A stretch of DNA of 64,000 nucleotides, taken from positions 78,697,977 to 78,761,976 of the forward strand of contig NC_073306.1 of the NCBI RefSeq assembly GCF_027595985.1, given 5' to 3'. Position 1 is the stretch's first letter. Each line of letters begins with the position of its first letter. Both the position numbers and the translations under genes were made by a program. This DNA comes from Sorex araneus. Its lineage: Eukaryota; Chordata; Mammalia; Eulipotyphla; Soricidae. Below, in pieces: positions 45,430 through 57,318 of this stretch. The notes under the pieces were generated by a model. It searched no databases. It saw only the letters and a program-made list of their open reading frames with translations, and was not told the DNA's origin.

Positions 45430-45890
45430 CCATTCTATAGGGGCCAGGATGAGTGAGTGAGAGTAGAGAGTAATGTAGAGAGAGAGAGTAAGGTCAAAGA
45501 AATAAGTTAAATCATGGATGGCCTTATAGACTTGAGTTCTATATTGTATTTTGTAATGAAAGACATTGATAGAATTCAAGGGAATCTTACCGGGGAGGAA
45601 AAAAGAAATAGGTGTAAAGAAATAAATAAGAATAAGCATTCTTCCTATAGAGCAAGTAAGCACAATAAAATTGGAATTTACTCTAAATATTGATCTGGCA
45701 GCAATGGGAAAATGGAATTTAAGGGTCCACGAATGGAACGACAATAGATTTAGGAGACTAGAACGGCAGGTCATGTGTGATATTTTAGTGACTTGGACCC
45801 AGGACAGTAGTAATGAAAACAGAGAAGAGAAGTCTTGGATTGGGATGCAGTGGCAAAGCAACAAAAAAATGAATGGAATGGATAATATGT
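45430..45890 (-). repeat. Old LINE (L2-like) remnants (tentative)
   Basis: ATGGCCTTATAGACTTGAGT, then GATTTAGGAGACTAGAACGG and GTGACTTGGACCCAGGACAG, resemble antisense L2. This explains the long frames on both strands here (45418-45915 and 45671-45901), which I do not regard as genes. Confidence 0.4.
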
Positions 45891-46027
45891 TGAGGAAATA
45901 GTAAAGGAGATTCAAGTTTTCTTTGTCATCTAAGGTGTCATCTAATTTCAGTATAATCTAGGATGTCAGCTTGATTTTATATTTTGATCACTCCTGAAAT
46001 ATAAAATGAAAACATTTGAAAGCAAAA

Positions 46028-46220
46028 TACTTAATTTTTTTTTCTTTTTGGGTCACACCTGGCAATGCACAGGGGTCATTCCTGGCTCATGCACTCAGGA
46101 ATTACCCCTGGCGGTGCTCAGGGGACCATATGGGATGCTGGGATTCGAACCCGGGTCAGCCGCGTGCAAGGCAAATGCCCTACCCGCTGTGCTATCACTC
46201 CAGCCCCTACTTAATTTTTT
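46028..46220 (-). mobile_element. Young shrew SINE, antisense, 13-bp TSD
   Basis: TACTTAATTTTTT flanks both ends (46028-46040 and 46208-46220). The body is complete and has an intact reverse box B (GATTCGAACCCGGG). Confidence 0.95.
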
Positions 46221-46374
46221 TATTTGGCAGATGAAAAAGATAAAATTGTTGCAAATGATTTTCAATATGATCTGTTAGCATCTGCGCAAATGAACATTTT
46301 ACTTAGAATTTTACATTGAAGGTAAAACAGCAAATAAATGTATCTGGAAATATAGATTCATAAAATTATGTATT

Positions 46375-46572
46375 ATTTTATGAAGGGGAGAGGGCAATTA
46401 GGACAGAGAAGGGACCACTATGACAATTACAATTTGAAATAATCACTCTGGTGACAAGAATTAAGTGCAATAGGTAAAGGGATGTCCATGATAACCTTAC
46501 AGTATCTGTACCACAAGCCATAATGACCAAACGAAAGTGGAGGGAGGGAGGGAGGGAGGGAGAGAAAGAAAA

Positions 46573-46635
<63 letters not shown>

Positions 46636-46825
46636 GAGTGTCTGCCATAGAGGCAGACTGGGTGTTAGGTGGAAGAGGAAAATTGGGGACATTGGTTTGA
46701 TGGTGGGAAATGTACACTGGTGAAGGGACAAGTCTTAGAACATTGTATGACTGAAACCCAATCATGGACAACTTTGCAACTCTTAATCTCACAGTGATTT
46801 AATTAGAAATAAATAAAGAAAGAAG
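46375..46825 (+). mobile_element. L1 3'UTR containing an expanded (GA)n
   Basis: GGGGAGAGGGCAATTAGGAC opens the 3'UTR, and CATAGAGGCAGACTGGG and GTGAAGGGACAAGTCTTAG belong to the terminal module. It ends AATAAATAAAG. A GGGA/GA array lies where other copies have only a short GAGAGA. Confidence 0.85.
46538..46631 (+). repeat. (GGGA)n/(GA)n microsatellite
   Basis: AGGG units are followed by about 29 GA units. Confidence 0.97.
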
Positions 46826-46847
46826 GTTTATTAAAAACAGCTACTGG

Positions 46848-46995
46848 TTTAGGGGCCAGAGAGATTGTACAGCAGATAAGGTGCTTGCCTTGCATGCAGC
46901 TGATCTCAGTTTGATCCCTACATCCCATATGGGTGATCCCTGAGCACAAAGCCAGGAGTAATCCCTGATTACCATTAGGTGTGTCCCACCATCCC
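46848..46995 (+). mobile_element. Shrew-type SINE
   Basis: GGGGCCAGAGAGATTGTACA, TTGCCTTGCATGCAGCTGAT and AAGCCAGGAGTAATCCCTGA are in order. Confidence 0.88.
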
Positions 46996-47024
46996 CACCC
47001 CTACAAAAAAAGCTACTCTTTTTA

Positions 47025-47205
47025 AGTTTATTTTGGTTTGGGGGCCATACTTGGCAATGCTCAGGGCTTACTCCTGGCTCTGCATTCAGGAATTACTCCT
47101 GGCTATGCACAGGAGAACATATGGGATGCCAGGGAATGAACCCAGGTCAGCTGTGTGCAAGGGAAGTACCCTACCCACTGTACTATCCCCACAGTTATTC
47201 TTTTA
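47025..47205 (-). mobile_element. Shrew-type SINE, antisense
   Basis: GGGGCCATACTTGGCAATGC, CTGCATTCAGGAATTACTCC, GAACCCAGGTCAGCTGTGTG are in order. Confidence 0.9.
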
Positions 47206-47209
47206 AATG

Positions 47210-48220
47210 TTGGAAGTCCTCTGGCAAAAGATGCTATATATTATAATGCAACTTAAATAGAACCTGTGCCTGGAATTTTTCAACTGAAGTAGATGATTTC
47301 TTAGAACGAGGATAGGTGGAAAGTTAGGGTATTTCTGAAGCCCCACTAGTAAAATTGCAGCATTTCTCCCTCAAAGATTATTATTCCCTTTTGGATTCCT
47401 ATAAATTATTTCTGTCAGTTGAAAGAGTTTAAGAAAGAGTTAAAAATGTTTTTCTAGTGAAACCTTTCACATTTATCTGATGCCATTAATATACTCATAT
47501 TCCAGTTGAAAGAATGGTTAAGATAAAGTTATTGTTCATGTCTTACTTTTTCCTTTAAATTATTTTTTTAAACAAAGTTCCTCTGCCACTCGAAAGGTTA
47601 AGTGAAGTTAGTACTGGAAAAGAGAACAGAAGGAATTTGGAATGCTCTTCTCCAAACCCTGAACCCCAGTGACCCATCCCCAGAGAATCCCCAGTAGGGC
47701 CAAGGTTCTTAGAATAAATCATTTTGGGACTTTTTAACTTTGCTGTTAGGTTAACATGACAAAAGAAAAAGAACGTTGTGCTAACCTTTCTTCTGGCATG
47801 ATTTCTCAAGGCAAGAAAATCATGGGAATTTCTCTCCGCATGAGACAAAATGGCATTTTCACCCAATCCTGCACATAGCAGATACTCAGTAGACACTAAT
47901 TGAATTACAGTGAGTTCCAAGAATCTTCTCAAAATCTTAGATTGTTTCCTTTCATTTGACCAGATTAGTGAGTGGGAAGGGGAGGGGGAGAAGTTGAGAG
48001 CCTAGCTCCTAGGCAAAAAGATGCATGTTGGTTAGGAATTTCTTTTGAAATTGAAACTACTGGTTTCTTAAGGCCTTGACTCCATCAACATTCCCTTTGC
48101 AGTTATCCTGTTCACTCTATATTGGAACTGCTGGGTTTCTGTTTACTGCTACAGCAAAATAAACCTAGTTCCTCTTTATCTCCATTTCACCTAAGGAGAA
48201 ATTTGAGGTTAAAAAATTCT
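47210..48220 (+). other. Gene-free stretch
   Basis: Unique AT-rich sequence. A short L2/MIR-type end (GCACATAGCAGATACTCAGT, near 47872) is the only repeat hint. The 125-residue minus-strand frame (47555-47932) has no recognisable domain. Confidence 0.45.
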
Positions 48221-48224
48221 ATCA

Positions 48225-48345
48225 TTGGGGCAAGACTCAGTACAGGGTTAGGTTCCTGCTTTGCATGCATCTGACCTTAGCTCAATCCCCAGTACCACAT
48301 GATCTCCCGAGGATAATCGGGATGGTTCTGGAGACCACCGACCAT
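48225..48345 (+). mobile_element. Shrew-type SINE fragment
   Basis: GGGGCAAGACTCAGTACAGG, TTTGCATGCATCTGACC and CTCAATCCCCAGTACCACAT are the head and box B. Confidence 0.7.
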
Positions 48346-48479
48346 TGCTGGGGTGCCTTGGCATTGCAGAGTCCAAGCAGCACTGCTCTGCTGCACCCTC
48401 TCAATAAACTGCTGGCCCATTTGGCTGAGAATCTTGGGAGGGATTATCAGATCCCCTGAGCATTGCTTGGGAGGTCCTC

Positions 48480-48735
48480 CATTTCTCCAATCACTGTATT
48501 CACTGTCATCCCATTGTTCATTGATTTGCTTGAGCAGGCGCCAGTAACATCTCCATTCGTCCTGTCACGTGCTAGTGTAGCTTGATGATGTATTGGGGGC
48601 TCTCTCAGGGTCAGCGGAATGAGAACCGTCATTGTTACTGTTTTTGGCATATTGAGTACGCCATGGGTAGCTTGCCAGGCTCTGCCGTGCTTGCCAGGCT
48701 CTGCCGGCAAGCAGGTTTCCCAAATAGAAAAAAAA
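48480..48735 (-). mobile_element. Long-tail SINE, antisense, insert-bearing variant
   Basis: ATTGATTTGCTTGAGCAGGC and TTTTTGGCATATTGAGTACG belong to the long-tail body. Between them is an extra segment (CTCTCAGGGTCAGCGGAATG in this strand) also found in the left half of the 19661-20172 dimer. The head is missing; CTTGCCAGGCTCTGCCG is duplicated before an A-run. Confidence 0.8.
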
Positions 48736-48769
48736 AAAAAGTTGTCATAGAGTGTAAAAAACTAAGGCA

Positions 48770-49480
48770 CGCCAACAGGGCGCGTGCACTCATGGGCTCT
48801 CCGGGCGGCTCTTTCTCACGGCCCACATTCGGTGCTCTGGAACCGCTGTGTGTGCTGTCGGTCAAGGGCAAGCGACGGAAGGAAGAAGACCTAGCTGGTT
48901 GCTGATTAGTTACCGTTTATTCAATCTTCCATCTTTCTCATCTCCTGCACTCCCAGCTCCGGCCTCTCTCTGGATCAACTCCAGCCTCTCTGGCTTCCCT
49001 TGTCTCTCCTCCTACTTCTCTCTCCCACCTTGCCCCCTAGGCTACACCCAGCCAGGTAGCAAAATCAACATAAGAAAGCCCTTCCTGAGGGCAGGGCATT
49101 CCAAAGCCCTTCCTGACTCTTAAGGTTTTTTCCCTTTCCTTAGTCCAAACACTTATTAACATCTTAATACTAGTTATTTTTGTATGGACATAGCAAGAGA
49201 TACATTGAGGCTTGCAAGGCAGCTCTCCTGGCAACATCTTGCCACTGACTCAGACCACAGCACTCAGGCCAGATTAATCATTCCTCACCCTAGCAGGGTC
49301 CAAATCTAGTTATCACTGTTTGGATCATGACAACATTTGTCCATGATCAAGCTCTTAATTTATAGTTAAGCATTAGGCACTTTGGCCAGGCCCATCTCGA
49401 TGCCAGGGTAGCACACAACTCACCGCTTGCCCTGGGTCCATCTCGTCCCTCGTCGGGACCCTGCTTTTGGGGGTGATAGG
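48770..49480 (-). mobile_element. LTR-like block, antisense (putative)
   Basis: GC-rich with CpG at 48776-48880. TTTATTC at 48917-48923 is a minus-strand AATAAA, and a pyrimidine-rich region follows. The layout resembles the block at 53.3-53.9 kb and suggests a retroviral LTR. I see no clear TG...CA ends or duplication, so this remains putative. Confidence 0.45.
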
Positions 49481-49769
49481 AAGTAAGGGCAGCTGAGGCT
49501 TAGGTTGAGAGAACAGATGCCCAGGAGGAAAATATCATGTAGAGTCAAATGACTCCCAGGTTATAAAAGCATAGCATTTGCTAAGTCTTCCTGTGTCCAT
49601 ACAAAAAGGACTTGCTCTGAATAAACTATGCAAAGGACTCAAGGAGAAAAGAAAAACATTTACAAGTCAACAGAGCACTAAGAAAGAAGCTACAAATAAA
49701 CAAAGAGGAATAGGAGCTGTAACGGGAGTAACCCAATAAACCTAAACTACCTGAGGCTATGTCATCCTA

Positions 49770-49870
49770 CAATAGAGGCCAGTAAGTTAGCTCAAAAAAG
49801 ATGGAGCAAATGTGTTGCATATGTGAGGCTCTGAGTTTGATCTCCAACACCACATGCTCTTCTGCCCCAG
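49770..49870 (+). mobile_element. Shrew-type SINE fragment
   Basis: GAGGCCAGTAAGTTAGCTCA and CTGAGTTTGATCTCCAACAC are head and box B remnants. Confidence 0.6.
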
Positions 49871-50040
49871 GTGTGTGACACTGCTGGCCTCCAGGTACTA
49901 ACTGCCAGCCTGAGTAGCACAGCATCAAGGCCTGGGCATTAGCAGGCCTGCACAGCCAGACCAAACCCAGCAGGGAATGTATCCTGGCCTCCAGGACCCA
50001 GAAATTCAACCACAGGAAGTCAACACATATTGTTTTGTGT

Positions 50041-50096
50041 TTATTTATTTATTTATTATTTATTTATTTATTTATTTATTTACTTACTTACTTACT
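50041..50096 (+). repeat. (TTTA)n/(TTAC)n microsatellite
   Basis: The diversified tail of the adjoining antisense SINE. Confidence 0.95.
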
Positions 50097-50262
50097 TTTT
50101 GGTTTGGGGCCACACCCAGCAGTGCTCAGGGCTTACTCTGGGATCTGTGCTGAGACATCACTCCTAGAAGGCTTAGGGGACCATATGAGGTGCCAGGAAT
50201 TGAACCTGAATCAGTGTAGGTAAGACAAGCTCCAACCTGCTCTACTATCTCCCTGGCCCTTT
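50097..50262 (-). mobile_element. Shrew-type SINE, antisense
   Basis: GGTTTGGGGCCACACCCAGC, GAGACATCACTCCTAGAAGG and GAATTGAACCTGAATCAG are in order. Confidence 0.88.
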
Positions 50263-51070
50263 TATTTATTTGTTTGTTTGTTTTCACTTGCTCTCAAGGA
50301 ACTAAGTGGTACCAAAGATTGAAGCCCGAGTTTTTCCCAAGCCCAGATATTCTTCACGGACAGGGACCATCGTAAAAAAAATAGATTCAGGAAAGAATCA
50401 AATCTACTCCCCCTAATAAGGCCAGAAGTTTAATAACAAATTATGAAAGGAACAAGTGAGTAGGCTGGACCGTCCTTTGCTCCTGTGTTACTGGCCTGCA
50501 GCTTCTCTGGAAAAAGAGTGATCTTGGGTAACTTTGTCCTTAGATTGGTCAGGAGGAACTCTGCCCCTTCCAGCCAATCTCACTGCCAGGGAGCAAAGTA
50601 CCTTTGTGGAACAGTGGATTCCACTCCTGGACCAGCCCACGTTTCTCCTACTGCAAAAACAAATACCTCGGGTTTTGACTGGATGTTAGTGGGAGGTTTC
50701 TTCTGTGTAACCAGTTCAGTCTGGACATGCTTCCATAGCAACATGTAGAACATGAGAACATTTCTCAAGGGACCTAGCAAAAACCCAGGAGAGAGAGATA
50801 TTTAAGATATGTATAAGTGAAGTGCAGGATAGAGTCTCTAATGCTTACACATTTCCAGGGCTTAGTGACACAGGCCTGACACTCCTGAGAGAAGTCCACA
50901 GGCCAGCAGATGCCTCCAAATCAAGGGAAGCAAGTGATTAATTTAGCCTTGATCCCCCACCGCCACATCCTTTCCACCTCTGAGTACCAGTAAAGTATGC
51001 TCAAAGCAATACAAGAGACTTCTAGCACACCCACTTCATGTAGAATTTTCTCGTCACTATTACAAAATCC
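50263..51070 (+). other. Gene-free stretch, nothing recognised
   Basis: Unique sequence. The 87-residue frame at 50485-50748 resembles no family I know. Confidence 0.4.
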
Positions 51071-51074
51071 ATTT

Positions 51075-51235
51075 GTTTGGATTTTGTTTTTGAGCCACGC
51101 TAAGCAGTATTTAGGGATTACTCCTGGCAGACTTAGGGAACCATATGTGGTGTCAGGAATCGAACCCAGGTTGTCCAAGTTGGCCACGTGGAAGGCAAGC
51201 ACCTTACCTGCTGTATGAGCACTTGGACCTCACAT
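51075..51235 (-). mobile_element. Shrew-type SINE, antisense
   Basis: TGAGCCACGCTAAGCAGTAT, GAATCGAACCCAGGTTGTCC and the reverse head GCACCTTACCTGCTGTATGA are present; part of the middle is missing. Confidence 0.85.
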
Positions 51236-51884
51236 AGTCCTTTTTAAAAGGAGTTGTCGGTACTGCGTATACTATGATCCTAAGTGCTCTTTCAACAAAT
51301 GCTAACCAAATGTCTTTAGATGGCAAACTCTGTGCCAACTTCTAGAGAAATAAATTATTTTTGCTCTCTGACTTTTAGCCTCTCCAAATCAACCAGGGAA
51401 GACAACCTTGAAGGGATCATTCCTTTCAATTCCATTAAATTGCAGCAAGACTGCAAACTGAGTCTAGCTTGTTTCACCTCAGAGCTCTTAAGATCTGAAC
51501 CAGGTCAGTGGCAGGAAGGATGTAAAGAAAGGCAGGCTGGGTTGGGGTAATATTTCTGACCTTGCTTCCAACAGATTTGAAAGGCAAATGGATACAGCAG
51601 GAAAAGAAGCACAATGAAAGGGAGAGCTCTTGGGATTCTTCTGACTTCACATATCTTCAACGAAAGCAAAAGTCTGAACATAAGTACTGTGAAAGTGACA
51701 GGAAGACAGGATACCGCTCAGCCTTGCCTCTGTTGTCTCCTAGAATCCATGACTTGACGTGTTTGAATTGGCAGTTGAACTGTTTTAAACTTGGGTTTTT
51801 TTTTTTTTTTTCATGTGGGTTCCAAGGCAAACCTTAGAGTGCAATTCACTTTCAACAAGGAGTTTCCAAGTTGGCCCTGGCAGG

Positions 51885-52087
51885 TCTGAGGAGCCAGCTG
51901 AGGGGACAGGGCACATGCTTTGCTTGAGCCAGGACCTCAGTTGGATCCCCGGTCCTATAGAATCCCCCAATCTGGCATGCTAGGCTGACCCTAGCTATTT
52001 GCTGGCTGCTAGCACTGGGGAGCACTAAATCCCTAGCAGTACTTTACCAGGACCCCTTAAGCACTGCTTTTGACCACTGCCCATGCC

Positions 52088-52121
<34 letters not shown>

Positions 52122-52135
52122 CCACACACACGACA
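51885..52135 (+). mobile_element. Shrew-type SINE ending in (AC)n
   Basis: GGGGACAGGGCACATGCTTT, CAGTTGGATCCCCGGTCC and CACTGCTTTTGACCACTGCC are followed by an AC run at 52091-52120, where the tail would be. Confidence 0.6.
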
Positions 52136-52420
52136 AAATTACCCTGAAGTCAAATCCTGAATGAACACAACCAGACACAACCAGACTTTAAAAGGTTCTG
52201 CTCTCTGAGGGTGGGGCCCAGGTCAGAGAGAACTTAATTGTGGTACTAGGGCTGTCAGTATTCTGTGTCCTGAAGGAGGGTGTTGTTTGCCTCTTTTGGA
52301 TGAATTCCCAAGTGTGTTGGAGAGTTTGTAGGTTCTGGCAGTATTAGGAGGGTGGGGCAGGGGACTCACCTCCGGGAAAGGAAGGCAACAGAGAACATGT
52401 AGAGTAATGTGTCCAACACC

Positions 52421-52421
<1 letters not shown>

Positions 52422-52472
<51 letters not shown>
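52422..52472 (+). repeat. (AC)n microsatellite, about 51 bp
   Basis: About 25 uninterrupted AC units. The minus-strand frame 52223-52735 is an artefact of this repeat. Confidence 0.98.
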
Positions 52473-52476
<4 letters not shown>

Positions 52477-52795
52477 CTGCCTCTTGCAGGAGTGAGATGA
52501 GGAAGACACAGGAGCAGGACAGTAACATGGGACCATGTGAGGGCTTCTGGGCAGCAGAGGCTGACTGGCCCCTCCTGACCTGGAGACCTAAGCTTGTTCT
52601 CCCCAAGAGTCTGGGGCATATTGCTCTGTCAATATTAGCTTCTACTATTCCAAGTTTATTTGGGAGTAGGAAATAGATGTAAGAACTATATTTTCTGAAC
52701 CTGCATAGAAAGCTTGGGGGAGAAATAGCCTTCAAAAACAGTACTAGAATACAGCTTTAAGTGCACAACCACCACCACCCACAACAATTAGGTAA

Positions 52796-53212
<417 letters not shown>

Positions 53213-53279
53213 CTTCAAAATATGCCATGAAGAGGATATGTTTGCAAGCCACATAGCTAATAAGAGTGTATAAAAATAA

Positions 53280-53900
53280 AAAGAAAAGGCGCCGGCGAGG
53301 GAAGGGACGCCTCACCGCACCGAGCCAGGCACAGGGCCTAGGGCAGCAGCCGTCTCTCCTGCCACCCGAGCTCCGTAGCCTCCGGCCACTTCCCCCACCC
53401 CGGGGAGGTTGATGGCGAAGATGTGGCAGGCGAAGGAAGGAACGAAGCCATGATGGTTGGTCTCACTTGCAGTTTATTCCAATCTTCTCTCTATACACTC
53501 TCCCCGACCTATACACTTTCCGCCCCCATTCACTTTTCCCGCCTCTATCCACTTTCCACCCCTCACCTTCTCTCCGAACCCCTTTTATTGATCATGGCCC
53601 TTCCAAAGGGCGCAATACATTGACGTCACTAAAGGCACCAAAAGATCTTACAGGAAGAATGTTGAGGCAACATAATTCTCTTGTATCTGCAGGCCATTAA
53701 TCTAGGCCCCCCGGAAAGAAGATACAAAAACAAAACCAAAGCCTTCTTTGGGCTGAAAGCACTCGGATTTACATCCCAAAGGCCAGGCTGGGCTGCAGCC
53801 TGGAATCTACAAAGTCAAATCAATTCTGGCTAGCACCTTAGATCCGGGTCAAAGATCAGCTAGGTTTCTGTGACAAAAGGTTTCTGTAACAAAACTCCAG
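53280..53900 (-). mobile_element. LTR-like block, antisense (putative)
   Basis: GC-rich 53284-53420 with AGGCGCCGGCGAG at the edge. TTTATT at 53473-53478 is a minus-strand AATAAA, and CCTTTTATTG near 53582 reads CAATAAAAGG (TATA-like) on the minus strand. U3-like sequence follows. GGCGCC is reminiscent of a lysine-tRNA primer site, but the match is too short to rely on. No coding remnant is seen. Confidence 0.45.
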
Positions 53901-53961
53901 AAGGCAGCTGGAAAAGGGGAAATATTCCAACAAAGAGGCTATAACAAAATTATATAAAGAA

Positions 53962-54128
53962 CTCTAGGGGTCAGAGATACAGTGAGTAAGGCATTTTCCT
54001 TGCATGCAGTGACCTCAGGTTCAATTCCTGGTATCATATAGAGCCCTCCCAGGAGTGATCCCTAAGCACAGAACCAGGAGTAATTCTTGAGCAAAGCTGG
54101 CTTGTGGCCCCATAATAAACAAAAATCA
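53962..54128 (+). mobile_element. Shrew-type SINE
   Basis: GGTCAGAGATACAGTGAGTA, TTTCCTTGCATGCAGTGACC, CAGGTTCAATTCCTGGTATC and AGAACCAGGAGTAATTCTTG are in order. Confidence 0.88.
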
Positions 54129-54399
54129 CAATGAAACAAAAGAACTCTAAAATAGTTCTTTCTTTGTCTAAAAGAGAAAGATACCATATTGTCTCTCTTA
54201 TATGCTAAATTGATAAAACAAAAACAAAAACCAGTGGCTATAGAGAATGTCTCAGTGGTTTCCAGAGACAGGGATGGGGATTTGGGTACCGAGGGAAGGA
54301 GAAATGAGCAAAAATTATGCAAAGCAAAAATGTTATAAATAAAATATTTTAAGCTTAAATAATGCTTACAGTTTGATAATAAAAGGTTGGATAATGAAA

Positions 54400-54590
54400 G
54401 GGTTGGAGAGATAGAATAGAAGATAACGCAATTGTCTTGCATGTGGTTATGTGGTTATAACCTTGATTTCAATCCCAGGTATCATATGTAGTTCCTGAGC
54501 ACTGTCAGCATTTACTACTGAGCACTGAGTCAGGAATAACCCCTGAGCACTGCCAGACATGATCCCCAAACTAAAATAAATTAACAATAA
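54400..54590 (+). mobile_element. Shrew-type SINE
   Basis: GGGTTGGAGAGATAGAATAG, TTGTCTTGCATGTGGTTATG, GATTTCAATCCCAGGTATC and GAGTCAGGAATAACCCCTGA are in order, with a small TGTGGTTA duplication. Confidence 0.85.
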
Positions 54591-54599
54591 ATGCCACAT

Positions 54600-54811
54600 G
54601 CACCAAATGTGATGGCAATAATCAAGATGACTTGTGTTGGTCAGGGTGTGGAGAAACTGAAACTCTTATATACTGCTTCTAGGATGTCAAACGCAAAACA
54701 CTTTTAAAAACAGTTTGGCAGTTTCTGAAGAGATTGAATATAGAGTTGCCCTGTTACCCAGAAATTCTGCTTGTAGGCAAACCCAAAGAGAAATGAAAAG
54801 GTATGTTCTCT
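54600..54811 (+). mobile_element. L1 ORF2/3' fragment
   Basis: TTGGTCAGGGTGTGGAGAAA, CTCTTATATACTGCTTCTAG, CAGTTTGGCAGTTTCTGAAG and GTTACCCAGAAATTCTGCTT are the familiar distal L1 ORF2 region. An antisense SINE interrupts it at 54812. Confidence 0.85.
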
Positions 54812-55011
54812 CCCTATTTTTTTTTTTTTTTTGCTTTTTGGGTCACATCCAGCGATGCACAGGGGTCACTCTTGGCTCTGCACTCAGGAATTACCCCCTG
54901 GCAATGCTCAGGGGACCATTTGGGATGCTGGGAATAGAACCCGGGTCGGCCACGTGCAAGACAAATGCTCTACCCTCTGTGCTATCACTCCAGCCTCAAG
55001 ATACGTTCTCT
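54798..55011 (-). mobile_element. Shrew SINE, antisense, inserted in L1
   Basis: AAGGTATGTTCTCT (54798-54811) and AAGATACGTTCTCT (54998-55011) are a duplication with two mismatches. The body is complete from the T-run to CTATCACTCCAGCC. Confidence 0.92.
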
Positions 55012-55044
55012 TATGAATATCTTTGATCAACTTGTTCAGCCATA

Positions 55045-55400
55045 ATATGGAGTTTCCCCCCCCCCCACCTACCCTTCCTTTCCCTTTACTGTTGTTTCTG
55101 TGACAGCTGGAGGACACGCATGCCTGGTCGTGGTGACTGTGGAAGGTGCTCACCTGAGTGTAAGCCGGAAGTCACGTACCTTTCAACTGTGGTGCTCACA
55201 CACATTCCGGTTGTCATGCTCACTGGGGTCTAACATGCAGTTATGGTGTTCACACACGTGCTCACTGGGGGTAGTGCTACTGGCCCTGGGGGTTCACACA
55301 GCTACTTTTTTATTGTGAAGTTCACTGGAGTCATATCCTTTCATTGAGGTGCTTGCCCACGCCTGCCTTTGGTGAAGCGAGGAGTGGTTGGCGGCTTTTC
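55045..55400 (-). repeat. Degenerate GTGGTGCTCACACAC repeat, locus 3
   Basis: After a C-run and CCCTTTACTGTTG come TGTGGTGCTCACACACATTC, GGTGTTCACACACGTGCTC and GGGGGTTCACACAGC. This is the longest of five similar loci. Confidence 0.65.
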
Positions 55401-56489
55401 AGATCCATATCCTAGACTGTAGCATGCTTTAGGTGCTGCTAGGAACATGGCCTCTTCCAGGGTATGAGCAGTTTACAGGAGGAACTCTGTTATTACATGG
55501 GAGAGAGAGAGCGACCCGTGGGGGGAATTAAAGGCAATCTACCGACTAGGACAGACTAGAAAAAATTTCAGCAGTGTGCTTAGCAACAGAAAGTATTACA
55601 AAAAGTACAACAGCTCAGTGAGACTATTTGCTATTAATTTATTTTCACCAAGAAAAGAAAAACATATCCTTGGGAACATGCCAATTCTCAACAAGCGGAC
55701 TCTTGGCAAGCCTTTCTCTGGGAAGAGAGGTAATTAAATCTTTCTGAAGCCTTTGCTTCCTAACTGTGGTAGTCATTAGAACTGTTCACAGATTTCCTTG
55801 TTCCCTCTCCTTCCTGACATATGGTGGGTTGTGCTTTCCCTCCCACGCACAGGTATTCCCATGTGACTGATGTTGTCCAATGAAATGTGAATCTCCAACA
55901 GTCAGGATGCTTCATCAGCTCATCTATTTCTAGTCCTGGGAATCATCAGTGTTCCTGCCAGGGGCTGCTCCGTTAGCATGGACTCTGAGTGAGGATGACA
56001 GTGGTAGCATAAGAAAGCTTCTGGCATCACCTTAGTAGAGTAGGATGAACAAAGAAAGAAATCTTCAAATTCAAGACACTAAAATGTAGCATTTTTCTCT
56101 GTAGCATACTCTAGCAGCTGGCTGAAACACAGCCATGCCTCACTGAGCCTCATTCTGCTCATGATAGCTACATACATCACGGGGTGGGGGTGGGGGGCCG
56201 CCAAAATGTTGCACCTCATTGTGTAATTTCTTTGCCACCTATGTTTGCATAATTTCACTTTATGTTTGCAGAGGGACAAAATTGCCTAATGTTATGTTTC
56301 TTGCATGCATTCCCTTTGCTAGGGGAAGCATAATTAGATTAATAAGCTATTTATTGAATCACACACCCATCAATTCTGCCATTTGGAATGTTGAATTCAT
56401 AGCTCTCAAATTTAGCAGCTTCCAACTGGTTAAAAAAAAACAAACCCATAATGTATAATAGTCTTGCTGGGAACTTCTATCCTGCTTCT

Positions 56490-56665
56490 CAGTACATTTT
56501 CACAACAAACTTGAATGGCAGGTACTATTCAACTACCTAGACCAAGCCTGAGAACTGAAAACTGAAGTCATTTTCCCTTGCTTACTGGCAAGTAGCAGAG
56601 TTGGAACAGGAAGCCAATTTTTCTGAATACAAAACCCAAGCAGATTCACTCTGCTCTACTAGGGT
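56490..56665 (-). repeat. MIR fragment, antisense
   Basis: CAGTACATTTTCACAACAAA, GGCAAGTAGCAGAGTTGGAA and AAACCCAAGCAGATTCACTC follow the antisense MIR order. Confidence 0.6.
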
Positions 56666-56954
56666 CTCCTGTTACTGATTATGAACCAAGGTAATTTTAG
56701 CCGACTTGATAACTAGACTGTGACCTCTTCCTGCATTAGTCATTTCTATATCCTCCTCCTCCTCGTCTCTGCTTTTCTATTTTTCTCTAAGAACCTGAGC
56801 TGTGGGAAGCTTTCCCTCATCTCATTTCTCCACTTAGAGGTAATTGTCACCCTCCCACATAATGGTGAGGAAATAAATACTTGGCGCACAGCCCCTGAAA
56901 GGTATGCTAATCATTCTGTACACATTGCAGTTTGATTTAGTCTTATGTGAGTCC

Positions 56955-57075
56955 TGTAACAGAAGTATTTCTGCCTCTATTTGAAATATAGAAACTGAAT
57001 CCCAAGCAGGTTGTGAAAATTGTCTAGGCCTCAGGGAATAATCGTGGGTGGGTGAAGTTCAAACTACAACCTAGC
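56955..57075 (-). repeat. MIR-like fragment, antisense
   Basis: AAATATAGAAACTGAATCCC, GTGAAAATTGTCTAGGCCTC and GGGTGAAGTTCAAACTAC resemble an antisense MIR. Confidence 0.45.
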
Positions 57076-57118
57076 TGATGTTAAACTCTTGTACTTTCTG
57101 GTGCTCTTTAAAATCCTT

Positions 57119-57318
57119 GCATATTCATTCTTTTTTTTTTTTCCCTTTTTGGGTCATACCTGGCACTTAGGCTCTGCACTCCTGGCTCTGCACTCAGGAA
57201 TTACTCTTGCCAGTGCCCCCAGGGACCATATGGGATGCTGGGGATTGAACCTAAGTTTCCACATGCAAAGTGAATGCTCTACTTACTGGGCTATTACTGT
57301 AGCCCCCGCATATTAATT
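57119..57318 (-). mobile_element. Shrew SINE, antisense (first of a stacked pair)
   Basis: Flanked by GCATATTCATT (57119-57129) and GCATATTAATT (57308-57318). Contains GGTCATACCTGGCACTTAG, GATTGAACCTAAGTTTCC and TGGGCTATTACTGTAGCCCC. Confidence 0.88.

Larger units (their letters stand above)
55401..57115 (+). other. Gene-free stretch
   Basis: Unique sequence with MIR fragments. Frames are short and unremarkable. Confidence 0.45.

Noticed and set aside
45418-45915. A 165-residue minus-strand frame
   Set aside because: Overlaps an old LINE-like repeat, with another open frame on the opposite strand; composition is AT-driven.
52223-52735. A 170-residue minus-strand frame with a Val-Cys run
   Set aside because: The run is the translated (AC)n microsatellite, and the flanks have no known domain.
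53280-53420. A CpG-island promoter of a host gene
   Set aside because: The GC-rich stretch is short, has no coding exon beside it, and fits the end of an LTR-like block with a minus-strand poly(A) signal.
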